NCBI GenBank assembly: GCA_964533435.1
Contig: CAZHLU010000043.1
Location: 1 to 8,467 of the forward strand
DNA length: 8,467 nucleotides
Reading direction: 5' to 3'
Origin: CAZWIT01 sp964533435
GTDB lineage: Bacteria > Patescibacteriota > Patescibacteriia > UBA1558 > GWA2-36-10
The notes under the pieces were generated by a model. That model was not told where the DNA came from, made no database searches, and worked only from the letters and a program-made list of their open reading frames with translations. Position 1 is the first letter of the stretch. Every line of letters starts with the position of its first letter. The position numbers and the translations under genes were made by a program. This document shows positions 1 to 4,495 of this stretch, piece by piece.

Positions 1-1
1 A

Positions 2-322
2 TATTTGCTTTGGTATGAATACCATAAAACCTTACCGAAAACACATCGTTATACTTTAGGTCAAAAAATTGATAATTTATTTACGGACGCCATAGAAGCC
101 ATAACTGCGGCCAGTTTTTTAACTAAAACTGAAAAACTGCCTTATGTGAAAAGAGCTATACAAAAAATGGATACGCTAAAAGTATTTTTATTAATACTTT
201 GGGAAACCAAGTCTTTGACTGATAAAAAATATATTGCTTTATCTACAAAAATAGACGAAATAGGCAAAATGCTCGGCGGCTGGAATGGACAACTAATAAA
301 ACAAAACTCCCCAAACAAGTAG
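2..322 (+). CDS. avd: DGR accessory protein Avd, four-helix bundle (5' end cut off by window)
   Basis: The visible 107 codons match the four-helix-bundle family that includes Avd of diversity-generating retroelements. The recognisable core is HRYTLGQKI near the start, followed by long amphipathic helices and a C-terminal LGGWNGQL stretch. In characterised DGRs Avd forms a basic pentamer that binds the reverse transcriptase and TR RNA and is needed for mutagenic cDNA synthesis. The reading frame is open to the left edge, so the first helix, probably some 20 residues, is missing; the TTG at base 5 is not a convincing start. Related four-helix proteins also occur as 23S rRNA intervening-sequence proteins, but the template repeat 22 bp downstream decides for Avd. 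The gene is AT-rich like the host backbone, unlike the GC-rich target genes. It runs opposite to the TR and targets, and its stop codon lies inside the terminator hairpin of the TR transcript. Confidence 0.85.
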   Translation, partial: YLLWYEYHKTLPKTHRYTLGQKIDNLFTDAIEAITAASFLTKTEKLPYVKRAIQKMDTLKVFLLILWETKSLTDKKYIALSTKIDEIGKMLGGWNGQLIKQNSPNK

Positions 323-330
323 TCGGGGAG
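295..330 (-). terminator. Intrinsic terminator of the TR transcript
   Basis: Read on the minus strand, a CTCCCC/GGGGAG stem (325-330 with 307-312, 12-nt loop) is followed at once by TTTTGTTTTATT (306 down to 295). It begins 15 bp beyond the 3' end of the TR. On the + strand no T-run follows the stem, so it acts on minus-strand transcription only. It overlaps the last codons and the stop of avd. Confidence 0.7.
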
Positions 331-344
331 AGATAAAGAGAGTT

Positions 345-465
345 GCGGAGATCGCAGCAGGGTTGTTGTCGTTGAAGTTGTTGTCGAGCCAGTTGTAGTT
401 CCAGTTCCAGCTGCTGTCGTTCCAGTAGAGGTAGCGCACGTAGAGGTTGCCGTTCGAGTTGCGGT
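345..465 (-). repeat. DGR template repeat (TR)
   Basis: This 121-bp segment aligns without gaps to 831-951 and 1523-1643. Every difference falls on one of its 35 + strand T positions, which are adenines on the minus strand. VR1 differs at 17 of them, VR2 at 20, and about 25 vary in at least one copy. Read on the minus strand in the frame of the targets, it is dominated by AAC codons: RNSNGNLYVRYLYW, then NDSSWNWNYNWLDNN, then FNDNNPAAISA. AAC-rich codons are typical of DGR templates because mutating AAC reaches many residues without creating stops. The 18 bp at 345-362 (gcggagatcgcagcaggg) are identical in all three copies and form the 3' end of the repeat in sense orientation, where the initiation-of-mutagenic-homology element belongs. 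The TR is silent template, not a gene; a Ser/Thr-rich ORF across it is a wrong-frame artefact. Confidence 0.96.
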
Positions 466-476
466 TTTGTACAAAA
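465..476. repeat. Perfect 12-bp palindrome at the 5' border of the TR
   Basis: TTTTGTACAAAA lies exactly where the similarity between TR and the VRs stops, on the 5' side in sense orientation. It is absent from both VR borders. It may mark the TR boundary or be a protein site; its function is unknown. Confidence 0.5.
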
Positions 477-595
477 TGCCCTCTATATCACTGCTCGTTG
501 AGTACTCTGCGAGCTGTATTTTATTTGGCATATTTAATGCACCAGCACTTTGCACCAAGTATCTTTATTTTTTAAGTTCACATATATCGCACTAC

Positions 596-621
596 CTTAA
601 TCCGCCAGCTGGCGGATTAAG
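596..621. repeat. 26-bp perfect palindrome (CGCCA/TGGCG family)
   Basis: Arms CTTAATCCGCCAG and CTGGCGGATTAAG form an uninterrupted palindrome. A related hairpin with the same CGCCA..TGGCG core and the same flanking ATTAAG lies at 2177-2197, beyond the other side of the target genes. The two differ at 3 of 21 positions, and two of the changes compensate each other across the stem. This suggests a dispersed palindromic repeat family that folds as a hairpin. Confidence 0.75.
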
Positions 622-630
622 ATACTCTGG

Positions 631-636
631 ATTATA
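631..636 (-). promoter_or_regulatory. Candidate -10 box for the TR RNA
   Basis: The minus strand reads TATAAT here. No good TTGACA-like box lies 15-19 bp upstream (TTCTGC-like sequence only), so the call rests on the -10 match and on the need for a promoter between the two flanking terminators. Confidence 0.3.
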
Positions 637-702
637 TGGATACTGGATTCGGCAGCAGAAAACCTTGGTCGTCCGCATATTCGCCAAATCTATACTAATT
701 TT

Positions 703-752
703 AACATAAAAGAAGAAGCCCTGCACACGCACGGATGCGCACACAGGGCTTC
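703..752 (-). terminator. Intrinsic terminator of the target-gene transcript
   Basis: On the minus strand a 9-bp stem GAAGCCCTG/CAGGGCTTC (744-752 with 715-723) is followed by TTCTTTTATGTT. A secondary CGCA/TGCG hairpin sits in its loop (728-731 with 736-739). It lies about 70 bp past the stop of the target-1 gene and is the first clear terminator after both target genes. Confidence 0.75.
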
Positions 753-830
753 GGGGAACAGTCCAGAGGGCCTAAGGCCTAAGGATCAAAGGAGATCCCA
801 GTTCTCAAAGTCCAAAGGACCTAGATACTT
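753..830 (-). repeat. 3' untranslated segment of target 1, similar to the one behind target 2
   Basis: This stretch and 1441-1520 share spaced blocks: CCAGAGG, CCTAAGG, GGCCTAAG-like repeats, CTCAA-AGTCCA and AGATACTT directly beside the VR. The resemblance suggests that gene plus 3' flank were duplicated as a unit. A short GTCC-AAA-GGAC hairpin (810-820) lies 10 bp beyond the VR1 end. It is weaker than the hairpins that help retrohoming in the Bordetella phage DGR. Confidence 0.45.
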
Positions 831-1393
831 GCGGAGATCGCAGCAGGGCTGCGGTCGTGGAAGCGGTCGTCGAGCCAGCGGTAGCGCCAGTCCCAGCTGC
901 TGTCGTTCCAGTAGAGGCAGCGCACGCAGAGGTTGCCGAGCGAGTCGCGGTAGATCGTGCCCCAGAAGAAGACCGCCTTGCCCTTCCACTCGTCGGGGAT
1001 GAGGTGCGGGTTCTTCAAGTAGAACTCGAGCAGGTTGGCGTTGAAGACCGTCTTGCCCTTGAGCTTCTCGCGAAGCTTGTTGCCGACGATCAGACGGCCA
1101 GCCTGCTGTTCCTCGTCGAGGTACAGCTGAACCTTGCGCGGATCGAACTCGAGCTTACCGCCCCTGGTGTGCTCCACGACCTTCCAGTCGCTGGGCACGA
1201 AGGGATCGGCGTCGAGATCGACGATGTACTTGGTGATGATCACCTCGCCCAAGCCCCGAAGTACGGGCAGGATCTGGGCGAACACGTCACCCTGGGAGAG
1301 ACGCTTGAGGTCAGCGTTGGTGGCGCCGGCACGCCGAGCAGCCAACTTGATCTCGTTGGCCTGGCCGACATCGAGCATCAATTCGTCGCTCAT
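821..1393 (-). CDS. DGR target protein 1, C-terminal variable region
   Basis: A 190-residue protein whose C-terminus is the DGR-diversified region (about residues 148-188, VWLDDRFHD-type sequence ending SPAAISASI). Upstream is a conserved body shared with target 2: WKVVEH..GG.LEFDP, VQLYL, IVGNKLREKL, NPHLIPDEWKGK and FFWGTIYR directly before the variable part. I recall proteins of this type as a widespread hypothetical family in CPR genomes. The variable part, with alternating Trp/Tyr and diversified sites, suits a C-type-lectin-like ligand-binding fold, but that is inference. No signal peptide or membrane segment is visible. The start is set by AAAGGAG 6-7 nt before ATG at 1393. G+C is far higher than in the backbone genes, suggesting acquisition. 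It lies 125 bp behind target 2 without a clear terminator between them, so it is probably co-transcribed. Compared with TR, 12 residues are changed, mostly Asn to Asp, Arg, His, Leu or Ser and Tyr to Cys. Confidence 0.93.
   Translation of the reverse strand: MSDELMLDVGQANEIKLAARRAGATNADLKRLSQGDVFAQILPVLRGLGEVIITKYIVDLDADPFVPSDWKVVEHTRGGKLEFDPRKVQLYLDEEQQAGRLIVGNKLREKLKGKTVFNANLLEFYLKNPHLIPDEWKGKAVFFWGTIYRDSLGNLCVRCLYWNDSSWDWRYRWLDDRFHDRSPAAISASI
831..951 (-). repeat. DGR variable repeat VR1
   Basis: It aligns gap-free with the TR (offset 486). All 17 differences lie at + strand T (sense adenine) positions: 10 A to G, 6 A to C and 1 A to T in sense orientation. No difference occurs at any sense C, G or T. 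The middle block encoding YWNDSSW is still identical to the template. The repeat ends seven codons-worth of bases or less before the stop, so only a short SI tail follows the invariant PAAISA. Confidence 0.96.
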
Positions 1394-1440
1394 CGTAGGC
1401 TCCTTTGCTGTGCAACATTGTCCTGGTGAGGACTTAAGTT

Positions 1441-1520
1441 GCGGGTGACTTTGCCAGAGGACTAAAACCTAAGGTCTTTGAAGGCCTAAGACTCAAGTCC
1501 AGAGAACTCAGGAGATACTT
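1441..1520 (-). repeat. Intergenic segment between the target genes, similar to 753-830
   Basis: It carries the same spaced blocks as the 3' flank of target 1 (CCTAAGG, GGCCTAAG, CTCAAGTCCA, AGATACTT beside the VR). No strong stem followed by a T-run was found, so transcription probably continues into target 1. Closer to target 1 there is a short GTCCT-GGTG-AGGAC hairpin (1420-1433) in the leader before its ribosome-binding site. Confidence 0.4.
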
Positions 1521-2079
1521 ACGCGGAGATCGCAGCAGGGCTGAAGTCGTGGAAGCCGTTGTCGAGCCAGTCGTAGTCCCAGCCCCAGCCGCTGCCGCCC
1601 CAGAAGAGGCAGCGCACGTAGAGGGCGCCGCGCGAGTTGCGGTAGATCGTGCCCCAGAAGAAGGTGAATTTCCCCTTCCAGTCCTCGGGGATGAGGGTGG
1701 GGTTGGCGAGCAGGTAGTCCAGAACGCAAGCGTTCAGAACCGACTGGTTGGCAAGCTCCTTGCGAAGCTTGTTGCCGACGATAGACTTGCCCGGCCGCTG
1801 ATCCTTGGACAGGTAGAGCTTCACCCGCGTAGGGTTCCACTCCAGCTGTCCGCCCTGCTTGTGCTCTTCCACCTTCCAGCCGTTGGGCAGGTAGGGGTTG
1901 GCGTCGCAGTTGATGAGATGCTGGGGCAGGGTGATCTTGGCCTGGCCACGAGCAAAAAGCCGCAGCATGGCGAAGTCGGGATGTGAACGCAGCTTGGTGA
2001 CATCTTCCGGAGTCATACCGTGAGCTTCGAAAGCGTCGCCGAGCTGATTCATCTGGCCGACGGAAAACAGGGTAGACAT
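1519..2079 (-). CDS. DGR target protein 2, C-terminal variable region
   Basis: A 186-residue paralogue of the downstream gene. Shared body motifs are GWKVEEHKQGGQLEWNP, VKLYLSKDQ, IVGNKLRKEL, NPTLIPEDWKGK and FFWGTIYR. The variable region covers about residues 146-186 and ends SPAAISA directly at the stop codon. The N-terminal 50 residues diverge more than the centre. No signal peptide, membrane helix or cysteine-rich motif is seen. AAGGAG 6-7 nt upstream of ATG at 2079 fixes the start; an overlapping ORF in another frame (starting 2086) is a high-GC shadow. It is the promoter-proximal gene: the consensus promoter at 2270-2298 gives a leader of about 185 nt containing a long hairpin. Relative to the template 14 residues differ, with many Asn or Asp or Ser to Gly changes in the YW..S.W segment, which has become FWGGSGW. 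Function beyond being a diversified binding protein is not known. Confidence 0.93.
   Translation of the reverse strand: MSTLFSVGQMNQLGDAFEAHGMTPEDVTKLRSHPDFAMLRLFARGQAKITLPQHLINCDANPYLPNGWKVEEHKQGGQLEWNPTRVKLYLSKDQRPGKSIVGNKLRKELANQSVLNACVLDYLLANPTLIPEDWKGKFTFFWGTIYRNSRGALYVRCLFWGGSGWGWDYDWLDNGFHDFSPAAISA
1523..1643 (-). repeat. DGR variable repeat VR2
   Basis: It aligns gap-free with the TR (offset 1178). All 20 differences are at sense adenines: 14 A to G, 3 A to C, 3 A to T. VR1 and VR2 share the same new base at five of these positions. The stop codon TAA overlaps the 3' edge of the repeat, so diversification reaches to the very C-terminus except for the invariant PAAISA. Confidence 0.96.
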
Positions 2080-2160
2080 TGTCCACTCCTTATGCTTTGG
2101 ACTCGTTCATTTCTGAACCTGTCCGAGACCACACGCCATTGACCACCGGTATTGGCAGTC

Positions 2161-2211
2161 ATAGCCAGAAAAGGCCTTCGCCAACTGGCGAATTAAGCCA
2201 CTTTTGGCTAT
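2161..2211 (-). repeat. Two-part hairpin in the target-2 leader
   Basis: Outer arms ATAGCCA (2161-2167) and TGGCTAT (2205-2211), with an AAAG/CTTT extension, enclose inner arms TTCGCCA (2177-2183) and TGGCGAA (2186-2192). The inner hairpin belongs to the same family as the palindrome at 596-621. It lies in the predicted 5' untranslated leader of the target mRNA and could affect translation or stability, or simply be an inserted repeat. Confidence 0.6.
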
Positions 2212-2243
2212 AACTACCTTATTTTCTTCGTTTTTCGCAAGTA

Positions 2244-2289
2244 TTTTAAGGTACTTTAAATAATATATAATTATACACCTTTTAAGGTA
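2244..2289 (-). promoter_or_regulatory. Paired 10-bp repeat flanking the target promoter -10 box (possible operator)
   Basis: TACCTTAAAA (minus strand) occurs at 2280-2289, inside the -35/-10 spacer, and again at 2244-2253, about +11 to +20 from the predicted start. The copies are in the same orientation, 36 bp apart. This placement is typical of repressor sites. AT-richness makes chance repeats more likely, so this is only a candidate. Confidence 0.4.
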
Positions 2290-2298
2290 TTTTGTCAA
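2270..2298 (-). promoter_or_regulatory. Consensus sigma70-type promoter of the target genes
   Basis: On the minus strand TTGACA (2293-2298) is followed after exactly 17 bp by TATAAT (2270-2275), a perfect match to the housekeeping consensus. Transcription should start near 2263 and run into target 2 after about 185 nt of leader. The predicted unit is target 2, target 1, then the terminator at 703-752. Confidence 0.88.
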
Positions 2299-2346
2299 TA
2301 TTAACAGCACATACGAGCTAATATTAGGAAATATAGGCTAAAAATA

Positions 2347-2376
2347 CTTTATACTTTTTACTTTATACTTTATACT
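2347..2376 (+). promoter_or_regulatory. CTTTATA heptamer array with likely uvrC promoter
   Basis: Four tandem 7-bp units (CTTTATA, CTTTTTA, CTTTATA, CTTTATA) run up to just before uvrC. They create overlapping TATACT -10 boxes at 2364-2369 and 2371-2376, the latter with a weak TTTATA -35 at 2348-2353. Either would start transcription at or within a few bases of the uvrC ATG at 2383. With no Shine-Dalgarno sequence present, a leaderless or near-leaderless mRNA is likely. Confidence 0.45.
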
Positions 2377-2382
2377 ATTAAT

Positions 2383-3951
2383 ATGTTGCCTGATTTTCAA
2401 AAAATCCCACAAAACCCTGGTGTTTATTATTTTTTAAATAAAGCCAATGCTATTATTTACATCGGCAAAGCCAAAAACTTAAAAAGCCGCGTATCTTCTT
2501 ATTGGCAAAAAACCACTGAACTTACCATTGCTAAACAGCAAATGGTCAATGAAGTTGCCCATATTCGCTATACTTTAGTAGACAATGAAACCGAAAGTCT
2601 ACTTTTAGAAGCTAGTCAAATCAAAAAACATCTACCAAAATATAATATTGTTTTAAAGGATGATAAAAAGTGGGGCTATATTGTTATTACAACTGAGAAA
2701 TTTCCTCGTATTATAGTAGTCCACGGCAGACAGAGGCGCAAAGGTCAATATTTTGGTCCTTATACCTCTACCCTATCGGCCCGTACCACTGTCCGACTTT
2801 TGCACCGTCTTTTTTCTCTGCATAGCAAAAATAGTGACCTTGTTAAAAGCAATGGCGAATTATTTATAAAAGAAAAATTTGGCGGTCTAGATACTGGCCT
2901 AAATTTAATTAGTCAAAAACAATACCAAGAAACAATTGCCAGTGCCAAAAAAATAATTAGCGGTCAAACTAAAGAATTAGCTGAAAATTTAAAAACCCAA
3001 ATTCAACTAGCCAGTAATAAACAAAATTACGAACTAGCTAAAATAAAAAAAGAGCAACTGCTAGCTTTAAACAATTTAAAACTTAAACAAAAAATCATAA
3101 GCAGTTCTCAAATTAATCAAGATATTATCGCCCTTTCTCAATCAATCCGAACTTTAGCTATCACAGTCATGCAAATTCGCGCTGGTATTTTGGGTGATAA
3201 ATTTAATTTCTTAATTGCCAACCCTTTGCAATTAACTGCGCCTGAAATTATAAATAATTTTATTAATCAATTTTATACTAATCGTGTTGATATACCTAAA
3301 AAAATTATTACTGGCTTTAAATTAAAAAAAGAAGATTTACTCTTGCCCACTGGCACTCAAGTAGTACTAGCCAATGCTGGTAAAAATTTAGCCTTACTAA
3401 AGCTGGTCCAAAAAAATGCCCAAGACTATTTAGAAAAAAATACCAAACCAATATTGGAACAAAAATTATTGGCTTTACAAAAATTATTAAACCTAGAAAA
3501 TTTACCTCAACGTATTGAAATTTATGATATCTCAAATATTCAAGGCCAACATGCCGTTGGTTCAATGGTGGTTTGCATCAATGGCCAAATGGCTAGTGAT
3601 CAATATCGTATTTTTAAAATAAAATACACACCCGGCCCTGATGATATGCATATGCTAGCTGAAGTTTTGTCCCGTCGCCTTAAACACCAGGAGTGGCCCG
3701 AACCAGATTTAATTATCTTAGATGGTGGCAAACCACAACTTAATGTAGTTTACCCAATTTTGCCAAAAAATTGGCAAAACAAGGTGGTAGCTTTAGCTAA
3801 AAAAGAAGAAGAAATATTTTTACCTAAAACAAAAGAACCAATACGTTTAAATCGTAATCATGAGCTGTCACTTTTTATTCAGCACTTACGTAATCAAGCT
3901 CACAAATTTGCCATAGGCCACTACCGTAGGCAACATCGCAAAAATATATAA
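2383..3951 (+). CDS. uvrC: Excinuclease ABC subunit C, short form
   Basis: UvrC makes the 3' and 5' incisions in nucleotide excision repair after UvrAB loads at a lesion. The N-terminal GIY-YIG nuclease is clear (GVYYF at 13-17, YIGKAKNLKSR at 26-36, LLLEA with E76, KYNIVLKDD at 86-94). It is followed by GQYFGPYTS (121-129), a UVR helix pair that binds UvrB (about 198-231), and the RNase H-like 5' nuclease with YDISN (D382), ILDGGKPQL (D447) and RNQAHKFA (H507), so the catalytic DDH triad is intact. At 522 residues it is about 90 shorter than E. coli UvrC: the C-terminal helix-hairpin-helix DNA-binding domain is missing, and the protein ends 15 residues after the catalytic His. The four cysteines that usually follow FGPY and bind an Fe-S cluster are also absent; the only cysteine is C398. 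The gene ends in a strong terminator and shows no frameshift. Confidence 0.95.
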   Translation: MLPDFQKIPQNPGVYYFLNKANAIIYIGKAKNLKSRVSSYWQKTTELTIAKQQMVNEVAHIRYTLVDNETESLLLEASQIKKHLPKYNIVLKDDKKWGYIVITTEKFPRIIVVHGRQRRKGQYFGPYTSTLSARTTVRLLHRLFSLHSKNSDLVKSNGELFIKEKFGGLDTGLNLISQKQYQETIASAKKIISGQTKELAENLKTQIQLASNKQNYELAKIKKEQLLALNNLKLKQKIISSSQINQDIIALSQSIRTLAITVMQIRAGILGDKFNFLIANPLQLTAPEIINNFINQFYTNRVDIPKKIITGFKLKKEDLLLPTGTQVVLANAGKNLALLKLVQKNAQDYLEKNTKPILEQKLLALQKLLNLENLPQRIEIYDISNIQGQHAVGSMVVCINGQMASDQYRIFKIKYTPGPDDMHMLAEVLSRRLKHQEWPEPDLIILDGGKPQLNVVYPILPKNWQNKVVALAKKEEEIFLPKTKEPIRLNRNHELSLFIQHLRNQAHKFAIGHYRRQHRKNI

Positions 3952-3953
3952 AT

Positions 3954-3985
3954 AAAAAACCTCGTGTCAGACACGAGGTTTTCTT
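3954..3985. terminator. Bidirectional intrinsic terminator between convergent genes
   Basis: A 12-bp stem AAAACCTCGTGT/ACACGAGGTTTT with loop CAG (3968-3970) has a T-run on both strands. It sits 2 bp after the uvrC stop and just beyond the stop of the convergent membrane-protein gene, so it should end both transcripts. Confidence 0.92.
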
Positions 3986-3993
3986 ATGACATA

Positions 3994-4332
3994 TTAACTT
4001 TTCAAACGTGGCCACCAACGGTGGCCATAGCGCATTTGTAGCCAAGCGCCCAACAACCAAGCTGCTGGCACGCCAATAATATGCAAAGAAAAAATGATCG
4101 AAGTAGTTGTGTCGCTAGTAAGCAGAGCTACTGCTACCCACAAAGGAGAAACGCCTAACATTAGGCCAATAGCTGTCAGCCACTGCCAGGACCAAGAAAA
4201 TTTGATCTTGACCAAATAGCCGGCTAGCAAAACTAGCGGCACAGCAAAATGAACAAAAAAACTAAGCATCAAGCCAAGAAATATAGAAATTGCAAAGAAC
4301 AATAAGTAGACTGGCCAGCTAGACTGGAACAT
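3994..4332 (-). CDS. Small multi-pass membrane protein, unknown function
   Basis: I do not recognise this 112-residue protein. It is strongly hydrophobic, with three or four membrane segments at about residues 7-27, 28-41 (short), 50-71 and 76-98. The C-terminus is short and basic, ending YGHRWWPRLKS, probably cytoplasmic. It is rich in Trp (SWSWQW, RWW). No catalytic or transport motif is visible. The start at 4332 follows an AAGGCGGTGG stretch that could serve as a weak ribosome-binding site. It is flanked by its own promoter (4394-4420) and the bidirectional terminator, so it is probably monocistronic, which together with clean ORF limits supports a real gene. Confidence 0.75.
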   Translation of the reverse strand: MFQSSWPVYLLFFAISIFLGLMLSFFVHFAVPLVLLAGYLVKIKFSWSWQWLTAIGLMLGVSPLWVAVALLTSDTTTSIIFSLHIIGVPAAWLLGAWLQMRYGHRWWPRLKS

Positions 4333-4393
4333 GAACCACCGCCTTGTTGGGGACCACTGCTGATTAAATACAAAAAACTAACTATAAGTATGT

Positions 4394-4420
4394 ATTATAA
4401 TAAATTACTACTTATGTCAA
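4394..4420 (-). promoter_or_regulatory. Promoter of the small membrane-protein gene, with inverted repeat
   Basis: The minus strand carries TTGACA (4415-4420) and TATAAT (4394-4399) at 15 bp, or TAATAC (4392-4397) at the better 17-bp spacing. A 7-bp inverted repeat, ATAAGTA (4384-4390) and TACTTAT (4409-4415), is centred on the -10 region and could be an operator for a dimeric regulator. Confidence 0.7.
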
Positions 4421-4429
4421 TCTCTATTC

Positions 4430-4491
4430 AAAAAAATAAAATAAAAACCACTCACTGCTTCACGCCTAAACGCAAAATAAGTGAGTGGTTT
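4430..4491 (-). terminator. Intrinsic terminator after the larger membrane-protein gene
   Basis: On the minus strand a 12-bp stem AAACCACTCACT/AGTGAGTGGTTT (4480-4491 with 4445-4456, 23-nt loop) is followed by a long T-rich run. It starts 4 bp after the TGA stop at 4496, which also confirms that TGA is a stop codon in this genome. Confidence 0.88.
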
Positions 4492-4495
4492 AAAA

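Larger units (their letters stand above)
296..624 (-). ncRNA. Predicted TR RNA (5' end tentative)
   Basis: The TR lies between two minus-strand intrinsic terminators, one closing the target mRNA (703-752) and one just past the TR (295-330). A separate RNA therefore probably starts somewhere in 470-700 and ends near 296. The only strong -10 in that interval is TATAAT at 631-636, giving a start near 624. The RNA would then open with the 26-bp palindrome at 596-621, run through an AT-rich leader, and carry the TR near its 3' end. In known DGRs, flanks of the TR RNA serve as binding platform for RT and Avd. The 3' end is fairly well supported; the 5' end is a guess. Confidence 0.4.

Noticed and set aside
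142..558. Minus-strand ORF of 138 codons, Ser/Thr-rich, across the TR
   Set aside because: The repetitive Thr/Ser stretch is the AAC-rich template read in a shifted frame; it also overlaps avd and has no start signal.
467..709. Plus-strand ORF of 80 codons between TR and target 1
   Set aside because: It crosses the 26-bp palindrome and the TR RNA region, has no ribosome-binding site and shows no recognisable protein character.
857..1448. Long plus-strand ORFs opposite target 1 (and 1549-1986 opposite target 2)
   Set aside because: High G+C leaves few stop codons on the opposite strand; they are Val/Ala/Glu-rich mirror images of the target genes.
345..1643. CRISPR array or ordinary tandem repeat as explanation for the three similar 121-bp segments
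   Set aside because: Spacing is irregular, two copies are coding, and the substitutions are strictly at sense adenines, which only the DGR model explains.
1508..2086. Minus-strand ORF overlapping target 2 in another frame
   Set aside because: Arg/Pro/Gln-rich composition, and the other frame holds the conserved family motifs, the VR and the correctly spaced AAGGAG.
2107..2310. Minus-strand ORF of 67 codons in the target leader
   Set aside because: It would start upstream of the predicted transcription start and covers the promoter and hairpin; no ribosome-binding site.
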